From the NCBI RefSeq assembly GCF_034314165.1, contig NZ_JAVIWK010000001.1, forward strand, positions 945,001 through 1,009,000: a stretch of DNA of 64,000 nt, read 5' to 3'. The notes under the pieces are model-generated. The model was not told the DNA's origin. It made no database searches and worked only from the letters and a program-made list of their open reading frames with translations. Every line of letters begins with the position of its first letter. Positions within the stretch are counted from its first letter, which is position 1. The position numbers and the translations under genes were made by a program. The stretch comes from Pseudomonas sp. Bout1 (GTDB lineage Bacteria > Pseudomonadota > Gammaproteobacteria > Pseudomonadales > Pseudomonadaceae). Shown in pieces: positions 39,574 to 47,573 of the stretch.

Positions 39574-40374
39574 ATGTTCGCCAAAACCTCCGGTATCACC
39601 CGCGCCGCCCTGTTCACTGCGTCCCTGCTGTGCATCGGCCAGAGCCAGGCCGACGTCACCGCCACGCCCGGTGTGCTGAAAATCGGCATGGAAATCACCT
39701 ACCCGCCGTTCGAGTCCTACGATGGCGACAAAGTCGTCGGCTCCGACCCGGAGCTGATCACCGCCATGGCCGCGCACCTGGGCCTGAAAACCCAGCTGCT
39801 GGACACCAAGTTTCCCAACCTGATCATGGGCCTCAATGCCGGGCACTACGACGCGGTGATTTCCGGGATCTATATCACCCCCGAGCGCCAACTCCAGGCC
39901 CAAACCCTCCCGTATGCCCAGGCGGGTGCGTCGATTTTGGCGCCCAAAGGCAGTGAGCTGAATGCCAAGACGCCGCAAGACCTCTGCGGCCACAAAATCG
40001 GCCTGCTGCAAGGCAGCGCCTGGGTTGCGAAATTCCTGCAGCTCTCCAGCGATTACTGCCTGCCCAACAACAAGGGCGCGATCACGGTCAACCAATACCC
40101 CAACTCCCCGGAAGTCACCCAGGCCCTGATGTCGCGCAACATCGAAGCCCAAGTGGAAATCGGCGGCGCCGCCGAGATGATCGTAAAACGCACCGGCGGG
40201 CGGGTGATGATCACCTCCGACACGTTGATCTACCCGCAGACCCTCGGTATCTACGTGAAAAAAGGCAATGACGCGACCTTCAAAGCCCTGACCGAAGCCC
40301 TGGCCCAGAGCAAAGCCAGTGGCGAGTACGCGGCGATCCTCAAGAAATACAACCTCGACGCGATCCCGGACTGA
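39574..40374 (+). CDS. ABC transporter substrate-binding protein, polar amino-acid family
   Basis: The 266-aa protein has a signal peptide (about residues 1-27) and a family-3 solute-binding domain. Typical elements are the N-terminal LKIGMEITYPPFE with the ligand-gripping aromatic, and DAVISGIYITPERQ. It captures a charged or polar amino-acid-like ligand in the periplasm for the fused permease-ATPase encoded next. It lies 54 bp downstream of the amidohydrolase gene. Confidence 0.92.
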   Translation: MFAKTSGITRAALFTASLLCIGQSQADVTATPGVLKIGMEITYPPFESYDGDKVVGSDPELITAMAAHLGLKTQLLDTKFPNLIMGLNAGHYDAVISGIYITPERQLQAQTLPYAQAGASILAPKGSELNAKTPQDLCGHKIGLLQGSAWVAKFLQLSSDYCLPNNKGAITVNQYPNSPEVTQALMSRNIEAQVEIGGAAEMIVKRTGGRVMITSDTLIYPQTLGIYVKKGNDATFKALTEALAQSKASGEYAAILKKYNLDAIPD

Positions 40375-40424
40375 CTTTCCTTTAGGGCGATGCCGCCCCA
40401 TGCGGGCGGCGATGGGAGTTTCTT

Positions 40425-41966
40425 ATGCAATTTGACTGGTCGTATTTCGTCTCGCTGTTTTCCATGCGGGCCTTCTGGGACGCCTGCCTGGTGGTGATCG
40501 AACTCAGCGCCTTGAGCTGGTTCATCGGCATGGTGCTGGGGTTTTTCCTGGCCTCGGCCAAACTCTCGAAAAACCGCCTGCTCAGTGCGCCGGCGGCGGT
40601 GTATATCTGGTTCTTTCGCAGCGTGCCGCTGCTGGTGCTGGTGGTGTTCGTCTACAACGCACCGCAGATGTTCCCGGCCAGCGGCTCGTTGCTGCAAAAC
40701 CCGTTCTACTCCGGGCTGATCGCGCTGGTGGTGACCGAGTCGGCCTACATGGCCGAGATCCATCGCGGTGGGCTGATCTCGGTGCTCAAGGGCCAGAAAG
40801 AAGCCGGCCGCGCCCTGGGCATCGGCACTGTGGGCATCGAGCGGCTGATCGTGATTCCCCAGGCCTTTCGCATTGCGCTGCCGACCCTGATCAACGAATA
40901 CATCACGGTGGTCAAACTGACCTCGCTGATCTCGGTGATCTCCCTCACGGAAATCCTCACCGTTGGCCAGCGGCTGTATGCGCAAAACTTCCTGGTGATG
41001 GAAACCCTGCTGGCCGTCGCGGTTTACTACGTGCTGATCGTCACGGTGTTCGGCCAACTGTTGCAGTGGCTGGAAAACTACCTGGACCTGAGCAAGCGCA
41101 AGCCGCAAAGCCTCAACGAAACCGCCACCGCCGCACTGCGCAAAACCCTCGACGCGCAAGTGCCGGTGGTGCGTAATGCGCAGCCAGCGGCGACCCCGGC
41201 ATTGCAGTTGAACAACATTCACAAATGCTACGGCGAGCATCAGGTGCTCAAGGGTATCGACCTGCAGGTGAAGTCCGGCGAAGTGATCTCCATCATCGGG
41301 CCTTCAGGCTCGGGCAAGACCTCGCTGATCCGCACCATTAATGGCCTTGAGGCCATCGACCAAGGCAATATCCTGCTCTTCGGCGAAGGCTTTATCGAGC
41401 CGCATGACAAGCCCAACAACGCGCAAATCCGCCGGGGCGTGCGGCGCATCGGCATGGTGTTCCAGAACTTCAACCTGTTCCCTCACCGCAACATCCTCGA
41501 CAACATCACCCTGGCCCAGCGTTACCACGGCAGTCAAAAGCGCCTGAGTGAACAGCGCGCGTACCAGTTGCTGGACAAGGTCGGCCTGCTGGCCCACGCC
41601 GGCAAATACCCGCACCAGATCTCCGGTGGCCAGCAACAACGCGTGGCTATCGCCCGGGCGCTGGCGATGGAGCCGGACATCATGTTGTTCGACGAGCCCA
41701 CCTCGGCGCTGGACCCGGAGCTGGTGGGCGAGGTGCTCGGTGTGATCCGCAATCTGGCGAACGAGGGGATGACCATGGTTATCGTCACCCATGAAATGGA
41801 CTTCGCCATGTCGATTTCGGACCGGGTGATTTTCATGGAGGACGGCAAGGTGCAACTGGATGCGGCGCCGCAGGTGATACGGCAAGACGCCGCGGGGGAG
41901 CGGGTGCGCAGGTTCATGGGGATTGGGGCCGAGGTGCGGCATGAGCCGGCGGCGATGAATGGCTGA
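40425..41966 (+). CDS. Fused ABC permease-ATPase for amino-acid import
   Basis: The 513-aa protein combines two usually separate subunits. Residues about 1-225 are a HisM/GlnP-like permease with the EAGRALGI coupling loop. Residues about 265-500 are a GlnQ-like ATPase with Walker A GPSGSGKTS, Q-loop FQNFNLF, signature SGGQQQRVAIARALA and Walker B IMLFDEPTSALDP. A homodimer would supply both permease halves and both ATPases. It follows the binding protein by 50 bp. The C-terminus is followed by a hairpin (41991-42020). Confidence 0.93.
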   Translation: MQFDWSYFVSLFSMRAFWDACLVVIELSALSWFIGMVLGFFLASAKLSKNRLLSAPAAVYIWFFRSVPLLVLVVFVYNAPQMFPASGSLLQNPFYSGLIALVVTESAYMAEIHRGGLISVLKGQKEAGRALGIGTVGIERLIVIPQAFRIALPTLINEYITVVKLTSLISVISLTEILTVGQRLYAQNFLVMETLLAVAVYYVLIVTVFGQLLQWLENYLDLSKRKPQSLNETATAALRKTLDAQVPVVRNAQPAATPALQLNNIHKCYGEHQVLKGIDLQVKSGEVISIIGPSGSGKTSLIRTINGLEAIDQGNILLFGEGFIEPHDKPNNAQIRRGVRRIGMVFQNFNLFPHRNILDNITLAQRYHGSQKRLSEQRAYQLLDKVGLLAHAGKYPHQISGGQQQRVAIARALAMEPDIMLFDEPTSALDPELVGEVLGVIRNLANEGMTMVIVTHEMDFAMSISDRVIFMEDGKVQLDAAPQVIRQDAAGERVRRFMGIGAEVRHEPAAMNG

Positions 41967-41990
41967 TTGGTTTTAGTGATCTGCCGGGTT

Positions 41991-42020
41991 GACCGCCTGC
42001 CGTGATTTCAGAAGGCGGTC
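41991..42020. terminator. Hairpin after the ABC operon
   Basis: GACCGCCT / AGGCGGTC form an 8-bp stem with a 14-nt loop just after the fusion gene. There is no T-tract, so it may protect the mRNA end or act as a weak or factor-assisted terminator. Confidence 0.4.
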
Positions 42021-42137
42021 GCCAGCCGGGCTATCCTGGTGCTTCAGCCCCACAGACAGGCAGCGTTCACATTATTCCTGCCCGGGCACAGCTATGATGC
42101 TCGTCCTTATGCAATAACCCTGACAGGGCGACCCATT

Positions 42138-43178
42138 ATGAATGTGAGCGTTCTCTACGCGTTGGCGGCGGCGGCATTGTTCGGCGCCAGTACTCCGCTC
42201 GCCAAGCTCCTGGGGGTGGGTACGCCGCCCATCCTGTTGGCAGGGCTGCTCTATCTGGGCAGCGGCCTGGGCCTGGCCATCGTTCGGTTTGCGCGCGACC
42301 ACGGCTGGAAACGGCCCGGGCTTGCAGCAGGGGAGTGGCCCTGGCTGATCGGCGCCATCGTCTTTGGGGGCATGCTTGGGCCTGTGGCGCTCATGTACGG
42401 GCTCACCCGCACAGCGGGCGCCACCGCATCGCTGATGCTCAATCTGGAATCAGTGCTCACGGCCGTGCTGGCGTGGGTCGTGTTTAAAGAGAACGCAGAT
42501 CGCCGGATTGTTATCGGCATGATCGCTATTGTTCTGGGCGGGATCGTTTTGTCATGGCCGCAAGGTACAGCGACGGCTCATGATTGGACGGGACCGCTGG
42601 GCGTGGCTTTCGCCTGCTTGTGTTGGGCCATCGACAATAACCTGACCCGTAAGGTCTCTGCCTCAGATGCGCTTTTTATCGCCGGCAGCAAAGGCTTGGC
42701 GGCGGGGGTGGTCAATTGCTGTTTGGCGTTGGCCATCGGCTCGCAACTGCCAGGCTTGGCCACGCTGGGGTCGATCATGGTGGTTGGGTTGCTTGGGTAT
42801 GGCGTGAGTCTGGTGCTGTTTGTGCTCGCTCTGCGCGGGCTTGGCAGCGCGCGCACCGGCGCCTACTTTTCCACCGCTCCCTTCCTTGGCGCGGTCATCT
42901 CGATCCTGCTGCTCGGTGAATCGGTCTCGCTGATGTTCTTGCTCGCTGCCGCCTTGATGGCCATCGGGGTGTGGTTTCATTTGATGGAAAACCATGCTCA
43001 CGAGCATCAGCACGAACCCCTCACACACGGTCATCGCCATACACACGATGAGCACCACCAGCATGTGCATGGCGTTGAGTGGGACGGTACCGAGCCACAT
43101 AGTCATGTGCATCAGCACGCACCGGTTCAGCATAGTCATGCGCATTTTCCCGATGTACATCATCGGCATAAACACTGA
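42138..43178 (+). CDS. DMT/EamA-family transporter with histidine-rich C-terminal tail
   Basis: The 346-aa protein has ten membrane helices in two EamA repeats (about residues 1-280). A 64-residue tail follows in which roughly 23 residues are His, in patterns such as HGHRHTHDEHHQHVH. The tail should bind Ni, Co, Zn or Cu. Together with the permease fold it suggests metal export, or metal-regulated transport of another solute. I used the ATG at 42138 (MNVSVLYALAAA); the frame is open further upstream. No metal regulator is adjacent. Confidence 0.85.
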   Translation: MNVSVLYALAAAALFGASTPLAKLLGVGTPPILLAGLLYLGSGLGLAIVRFARDHGWKRPGLAAGEWPWLIGAIVFGGMLGPVALMYGLTRTAGATASLMLNLESVLTAVLAWVVFKENADRRIVIGMIAIVLGGIVLSWPQGTATAHDWTGPLGVAFACLCWAIDNNLTRKVSASDALFIAGSKGLAAGVVNCCLALAIGSQLPGLATLGSIMVVGLLGYGVSLVLFVLALRGLGSARTGAYFSTAPFLGAVISILLLGESVSLMFLLAAALMAIGVWFHLMENHAHEHQHEPLTHGHRHTHDEHHQHVHGVEWDGTEPHSHVHQHAPVQHSHAHFPDVHHRHKH

Positions 43179-43219
43179 CTTCGCCAGGGCAACAGGGCCG
43201 TGGACTTTTCTGCAGGCAT

Positions 43220-43254
43220 AAAAAAACGGCCTACCTTTCGGTAAGCCGTTTTTA
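43220..43254. terminator. Terminator downstream of tRNA-Met (bidirectional)
   Basis: AAAACGGCCTACC / GGTAAGCCGTTTTT forms a stem with a TTTC loop, flanked by A- and T-tracts, immediately after the 3' end of tRNA-Met on the minus strand. It can also serve the DMT gene on the plus strand. Confidence 0.85.
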
Positions 43255-43259
43255 GTACT

Positions 43260-43336
43260 TGGTGGCTACACAGGGACTTGAACCCCGGACCCCAGCATTA
43301 TGAATGCTATGCTCTAACCAACTGAGCTATGTAGCC
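43260..43336 (-). tRNA. tRNA-Met (CAU anticodon), elongator
   Basis: On the minus strand a 77-nt cloverleaf begins GGCTACATAGCTCAGTTGG, with anticodon loop TTCATAA (CAT), T-loop GTTCAAGTC and an encoded CCA. The paired first base and overall sequence fit elongator, not initiator, tRNA-Met. Confidence 0.96.
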
Positions 43337-43483
43337 AAGTGGCGCGCATTATTCGCGGAGAACGGGAATGCGTCAAGCGCTTTTTTGAAAATTTATCTAC
43401 GCTATCAACTGTTTAACGGGAAACACCGGGTTTGGTGACGAGCGGTTGGGGTTTGCGCAGGTCCCGGCCTCACAAAAATCTTC

Positions 43484-43571
43484 TGTAGGAGCTGGCTTGC
43501 CGGCGATACAGGCACCGCGGTGTATCCCTGACACCGAGGTGATGCTATCGCCGCCAAGCCGGCTCCTACAT
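43484..43571. repeat. Paired inverted REP elements
   Basis: TGTAGGAGCTGGCTTGCCGGCGATA and an inverted copy (TATCGCCGCCAAGCCGGCTCCTACA) face each other between the tRNA-Met promoter side and the DUF3077-like gene end. Confidence 0.85.
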
Positions 43572-43588
43572 TTGTTCGGGGTTAAGCG

Positions 43589-43909
43589 TCAGGTTTTGCG
43601 CGGGTGCAGGCACTCTATCGAGCGGTCCACCATGGCCTTGGCGATTTCCAGCAGGTGCCACACGGCGAGGACTTTCGCACGCTCGGGGCTTTGCAGGTGT
43701 TCGCCGCAATCAAGCGCGGTGGCCGAGGCGCTGTGCAGCAGGTCGGCGGTGTAGAGCAGGGAGTCTTCGAAGCTGATGTCGTCGCTGATGGCGTAGAAGC
43801 TGGTCGACGGTTGCGGCGGGTCGGTCGGCAGGTAGTGGTCGAGCGCTCGGGTGAAGGCGGCGCGGTCTTTGGCCTGGTCACGGGGTGGATCGGGGACGAT
43901 CTTGAACAT
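43589..43909 (-). CDS. Small DUF3077/DUF6124-like protein
   Basis: The 106-aa protein begins MFKIVPDPP, with a Pro-rich start, an acidic middle (DDISFEDSLLYTADLLHSAS) and a helical C-terminus. It matches a small Pseudomonas-specific family of unknown function as I recall it. An AGGAG ribosome-binding site lies 6-7 bp before the ATG and overlaps one arm of a large structured leader (43910-44090). Its expression may therefore be controlled by RNA folding. Confidence 0.82.
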   Translation of the reverse strand: MFKIVPDPPRDQAKDRAAFTRALDHYLPTDPPQPSTSFYAISDDISFEDSLLYTADLLHSASATALDCGEHLQSPERAKVLAVWHLLEIAKAMVDRSIECLHPRKT

Positions 43910-44090
43910 GGTGTAGCTCCTATTGATCTGAAGAAGCTGCCACCTTCGCTGCTAAACGTAGGGTGGCGGCTGTACGCGGGTTAGCAGACCAGTCAATAGG
44001 AAAACCGGCGCACCCGAAGGTGCCCCACGCACAGCCACCATAAAACGGAGCCGTAAAACGTGTGCCTATTGAGTTCAGGCTGCTAAACCC
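43910..44090 (-). ncRNA. Structured 5' leader with competing stems, candidate cis-regulatory RNA
   Basis: Read on the minus strand, arm A (44090-44065) contains GGGTTTAGCAGC...TCAATAGG. The middle arm B (44000-43978) contains CCTATTGA...CTGCTAACCC, its complement. A second A-like arm (43957-43919) contains GTTTAGCAGC...TCAATAGG, running into the Shine-Dalgarno AGGAG at 43920-43916. B can pair with either A copy, so the two folds exclude each other. A GC hairpin with a UUCG tetraloop (44007-44026) sits between. GGTGGCTGTGCG (near 44039-44028) can also pair with CGTACAGCCGCC (near 43975-43964). Confidence 0.6.
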
Positions 44091-44335
44091 GATCACTGAA
44101 AACCAGCGACGGACCGAAGACTAGCCACCGACTCCCCCAGGCACAAGGCCGAAAGATTCTCTAGGAAACGTCCCGCAAATTAAAGGGATTCATCTTGCTG
44201 GCCCTTTACAAACCATGACCGCTGCATCGATTCATCTACTCGTTAGCCTGCTAACGGGATAGCCTTCCTGCACCCAAAAGTGGCACATTGTCGCACCTGC
44301 ACCTGTGCATCCATCTGCTGTACGGAAAACCTCCC
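44091..44335. other. Intergenic remainder between the structured leader and the fsr-like gene
   Basis: I see no gene here. A short inverted repeat CGTTAG-CCTG-CTAACG lies at 44241-44256, and TAAAGGG / CCCTTTA arms lie near 44181-44208. Divergent promoters for the DUF3077-like gene and the MFS gene must lie in this stretch, but I found no convincing -35/-10 pair. Confidence 0.4.
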
Positions 44336-45553
44336 ATGGCTCTGAGCAATTCCCAGCCCTCCGTGGCTACGACGCCTGCCGCCGGGCAAACCAGCCCGTT
44401 GGTGATGCGTGTGATCGGCGCGGTGGCGCTGGCGCATTTGATCAATGACTTGATCCAGTCGGTTCTGCCCTCGATCTACCCGATGCTCAAGGCCAATTAC
44501 GGCCTCACGTTCACTCAGGTCGGCCTGATCACCCTCACGTTCCAGCTCACCGCGTCCCTGCTGCAACCGTGGGTGGGTTATTACACCGACCGCCATCCCA
44601 AGCCGTACCTGTTGCCCTGCGGAATGGTCTGCACCCTGGTGGGCATCTTGATGATGTCCCAGGTGGGCAGCTTCCCGTTGATCCTGTTGGCAGCGGGGCT
44701 GATTGGTGTCGGCTCGTCAACCTTCCACCCGGAAGCGTCCCGCGTGGCGCGCCTGGCGTCGGGCGGGCGGTATGGCCTGGCACAGTCGACCTTCCAGGTG
44801 GGCGGCAATGCCGGCTCGGCCTTCGGCCCGTTGCTGGCGGCGGCCATCATTATTCCGTTCGGCCAGGGCAATGTGGCCTGGTTCGGTCTGTTCGCGGTGT
44901 TTGCATTGTTTGTGCTGTACGCGATCAGCCGCTGGTACGCGCACCACTTGAACCTGTTCAAGCTCAAGCAGGGCCAGGCGGCCACTCATGGCCTGTCCAG
45001 GCGCCGGGTGCTGAGTGCGCTGGTGGTGCTGGGGCTGCTGGTGTTTTCCAAGTACTTCTACATGGCCAGTTTCACCAGTTACTTCACCTTCTACCTGATC
45101 GAGAAGTTCGACCTGTCGGTGGCCAGTTCCCAGCTGCACCTGTTCCTGTTCCTGGGCGCAGTGGCGGCGGGTACGTTCTTTGGCGGGCCGATTGGCGACA
45201 AGATCGGCCGTAAGGCAGTGATCTGGTTTTCGATCCTCGGCGTGGCGCCGTTCACCTTGCTGCTGCCCCATGTGGACCTCTTCTGGACCAGCATCCTGAG
45301 CGTGGTGATCGGCTTTATCCTGGCCTCGGCGTTCTCGGCGATTGTGGTGTATGCGCAAGAACTGGTGCCGGGCAATGTGGGGATGATCGCCGGGGTGTTC
45401 TTCGGTTTGATGTTCGGGTTTGGCGGGATTGGCGCAGCGCTGCTGGGCCACCTGGCAGACATCCACGGCATCGAGTACGTGTACACGCTGTGCTCGTTCC
45501 TGCCGCTGTTCGGGGTGTTGGCGATTCTGTTGCCGCGCAACAAAAAGGCCTGA
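44336..45553 (+). CDS. fsr: MFS transporter, fosmidomycin-resistance (Fsr) type
   Basis: The 405-aa protein has 12 membrane helices and Fsr-like sequence: HLINDLIQSVLPSIYPMLK at TM1, STFHPEASRVARLASGGRYG in the TM4-5 region, and GGPIGDKIGRKAVIW at loop 8-9. E. coli Fsr exports fosmidomycin. The natural substrate is unknown. I used the ATG at 44336 (MALSNSQPS). It is separated from the type III secretion cluster by 108 bp in which nothing else is visible. Confidence 0.87.
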   Translation: MALSNSQPSVATTPAAGQTSPLVMRVIGAVALAHLINDLIQSVLPSIYPMLKANYGLTFTQVGLITLTFQLTASLLQPWVGYYTDRHPKPYLLPCGMVCTLVGILMMSQVGSFPLILLAAGLIGVGSSTFHPEASRVARLASGGRYGLAQSTFQVGGNAGSAFGPLLAAAIIIPFGQGNVAWFGLFAVFALFVLYAISRWYAHHLNLFKLKQGQAATHGLSRRRVLSALVVLGLLVFSKYFYMASFTSYFTFYLIEKFDLSVASSQLHLFLFLGAVAAGTFFGGPIGDKIGRKAVIWFSILGVAPFTLLLPHVDLFWTSILSVVIGFILASAFSAIVVYAQELVPGNVGMIAGVFFGLMFGFGGIGAALLGHLADIHGIEYVYTLCSFLPLFGVLAILLPRNKKA

Positions 45554-45661
45554 TGTCAGGTCAATCGAGTCGGGCAGATATCCTTGCTGCCCAACGCTTG
45601 CGTCAAACGGGTAAATCAGTTGCTCCTGCAAAGGGTATCGGCGTTGCGCCGGTGCCCCGAT

Positions 45662-46213
45662 TTACGGCTGTAGTGGGTTGCAGGTAGCCCGCTTGAGTTG
45701 TTCGCGCGCACGGGATAAGCGTGAGCGAACGGTGCCGATGGGAATGGCCAGCACGTCGGCAGTGTCTTGATAGCTGCCGTCAGTCTCCAGTGAGGCGTAC
45801 AGCGTTTTGCGCATTTCCACCGGCAAATGCTTGATGGCCAGCAAGGTTCTTTCGAGCCTGCGGTTGACCTCGAACTCCCAGTCCAGGTTGTTGGTTTCCT
45901 CCTGCCCATGCCACAGCGCCTCATCGAATTCGCAATGCACCGGCTTGGCATACAGCCGCCGGAAGTGATTGCGGATCAGGTTCTGGGCAATCCCGCACAT
46001 CCAGGTGCTGAGTGTCGCTTGGCCATTGAAGCGGTCCCTGTTGCGCCAGGCCTCCAGGTAGGTCAGTTGCAGAAGATCGTCTGCATCTTCCGGGTTCAGT
46101 ACGCGTTTATGAATGAACCGCCGGAGTTTTTTTTGGTGGTCTTCCGACAGGCCTTGGATGGAGCGGTGCGGGTCGGGCGTAAGGTGAACTTGAACATCGA
46201 TAGGGATATCCAT
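45662..46213 (-). CDS. hrpL: ECF sigma factor HrpL/RspL, type III secretion regulator
   Basis: The 183-aa protein has sigma region 2 (DADDLLQLTYLEAWRNRDRF and STWMCGIAQNLIRNHFRR) and region 4 (YQDTADVLAIPIGTVRSRLSRAREQL). HrpL-type factors direct transcription from hrp boxes. Two good boxes occur in this cluster, before hrpJ and before the pilin operon. A sigma-54 promoter with an IHF-like site lies directly upstream. GAGG sits 9 bp before the ATG. It is divergent from hrpJ. Confidence 0.93.
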   Translation of the reverse strand: MDIPIDVQVHLTPDPHRSIQGLSEDHQKKLRRFIHKRVLNPEDADDLLQLTYLEAWRNRDRFNGQATLSTWMCGIAQNLIRNHFRRLYAKPVHCEFDEALWHGQEETNNLDWEFEVNRRLERTLLAIKHLPVEMRKTLYASLETDGSYQDTADVLAIPIGTVRSRLSRAREQLKRATCNPLQP

Positions 46214-46266
46214 GAATTTTTCCTCAGGGTAGACACGATCGAAATGGTTTCGACGGGAACCCTCTT

Positions 46267-46282
46267 AGCACTGGCTGTGCCA
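46267..46282 (-). promoter_or_regulatory. Sigma-54 promoter of rspL/hrpL
   Basis: On the minus strand TGGCACA-GCCA-GTGCT has the -24 GG and -12 GC separated by exactly 10 nt, as sigma-54 requires. It predicts a transcript start near 46256, giving a leader of about 43 nt. The activator would be the HrpR/S-type protein at 62869-63822. Confidence 0.8.
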
Positions 46283-46297
46283 AACGAAAAAATCACG

Positions 46298-46310
46298 TAT
46301 CTGGTTGATA
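46298..46310 (-). promoter_or_regulatory. IHF-like site upstream of the rspL promoter
   Basis: On the minus strand TATCAACCAGATA fits WATCAR-N4-TTR with one mismatch. It is flanked by an AT-rich run (46309-46330) and lies about 30 bp upstream of the -24 element, the usual place for DNA bending between activator and sigma-54 polymerase. Confidence 0.5.
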
Positions 46311-46418
46311 TATATAAATAAATATTTTAGGCGTGCGGTATTTTTTGCAAGAACCTGCATTTAATGGCTGCAAACTTGTGCCGGTCTTTTCAAAGTGGCG
46401 GGCGTTGTCGATAGAGAT

Positions 46419-46447
46419 GGAACTGAACCGGGTTGGCCTGCCACACA
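46419..46447 (+). promoter_or_regulatory. Hrp box (HrpL-dependent promoter) for the hrpJ operon
   Basis: GGAACT-N16-CCACACA matches the consensus GGAACC-N15/16-CCACNNA with one difference. It lies 31 bp before the hrpJ ATG, so the leader is short. Confidence 0.88.
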
Positions 46448-46478
46448 AGGAAACGAAACTTCCTGTCCAGGCCTCTCC

Positions 46479-47573
46479 ATGAAAGTCGATTCCCAAATTG
46501 ATGTGCAAAAAAACCAGCGCCTGGAACAGCCTGCTCCAGCCAGTAGTGAGAGCCGCTCGGTGGGCCATTCACCGGGTTCGGCTGGGGTTGATGACCTTGC
46601 CGCACTGTTCAGCCAGGAGGTTGAAATAAACAGCAAGGGTTTGGGCCGACGCCTGCTGGGCACGCGTGTGACGCCGTTGGAGCAACTCACCCAACTCTAT
46701 GAACAGTTGGGCCATCCGGCTCAAGCCACGTTGGCGACGATCGCGCGTAACGTCAGGGTTCAACTGTTGCTCACGCCCAGCGTCGAGAAGTTGCTGGACC
46801 TGACAGGAAACGACCCGGCCCGCACATTTGTCGTGCTCAAGCAGGTGGCAGAGCAGGCGCAAACCGAAGCGCGCACCCATGAGGCGGCCCTGGCCCGCGA
46901 TGCCCTGGCGCGGTTGGAGATTCGCTTCAAGCCGCAAATCCAGGCGGGCTTGAACATTGCGCTGGCCTTGCAGGCGAGCAGTGATGACCCCAACTTGCGG
47001 CAGGCGGTACGCAATGTGTATTACGCCAGTGTGGTCTCCCGGCAATCGCTGGCCAGCATGATGCAGGCGCTGTTGGGGTTATTCGGTGGCGAGGAATTTG
47101 GCCACGGGTTGAAGCTGATGCGCCGGGCCTTGGCCGATGACATTGCCGCCTATAGCCCTTCGCTGCCCACTGCCCAATTGCGCACCTTGCTGCTGGGATT
47201 GCGCAGTTGCGGCCACCTGGGCAGCGTGTTGTCCGGTTGCCATGGGGTGATCGATCGGCTGGCCGCCGTGCACCCCTGCATTGATCGGGACGCCGTGGCG
47301 TTGCTGCAACGCGTTCTTGGGTACGCGAGCACAGGCATCGGGTGTGACGAGGTTCTGCGCCTGGCCGGCGAACTGGGTGGCGTGGCTTCAACCGCCCAGT
47401 TGGTTTCGCTCAATGCCCTGTATCCCGTGCTCCAGAGTTTGCCCCTGGTTTTGTGGCGCGACAGCAAGGGGCGTCATGAAGCGTTGCACAATTTTGTGCT
47501 GGTGATGGACGACTACGCGGTCGTTGAGCGGGGCACCCTGCATGTCGAGGCGTGGCCGAGAAACCGCGCATGA
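46479..47573 (+). CDS. hrpJ: Type III secretion gatekeeper HrpJ/RspJ (YopN/InvE family)
   Basis: The 364-aa, helix-rich soluble protein is in the first position of the hrpJ operon behind an hrp box. HrpJ controls the order and timing of translocator and effector export. The ATG at 46479 (MKVDSQIDVQ) is chosen for its position after the hrp box; the open frame extends upstream through the box itself. Its stop overlaps the hrcV start (ATGA). Confidence 0.88.
   Translation: MKVDSQIDVQKNQRLEQPAPASSESRSVGHSPGSAGVDDLAALFSQEVEINSKGLGRRLLGTRVTPLEQLTQLYEQLGHPAQATLATIARNVRVQLLLTPSVEKLLDLTGNDPARTFVVLKQVAEQAQTEARTHEAALARDALARLEIRFKPQIQAGLNIALALQASSDDPNLRQAVRNVYYASVVSRQSLASMMQALLGLFGGEEFGHGLKLMRRALADDIAAYSPSLPTAQLRTLLLGLRSCGHLGSVLSGCHGVIDRLAAVHPCIDRDAVALLQRVLGYASTGIGCDEVLRLAGELGGVASTAQLVSLNALYPVLQSLPLVLWRDSKGRHEALHNFVLVMDDYAVVERGTLHVEAWPRNRA

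Noticed and set aside
45554..45661. Transfer boundary (attachment site or tRNA) at the left edge of the type III cluster
   Set aside because: No direct repeat, tRNA or integrase is visible in this gap; the nearest tRNA (Met, 43260) has the fsr and DUF3077-like genes between.
46370..46384. Sigma-54-like sequence CGGCACAAGTTTGCA on the minus strand upstream of rspL
   Set aside because: Its GG and GC are 9 nt apart, not 10, which sigma-54 does not tolerate. A better element with exact spacing lies at 46267-46282.
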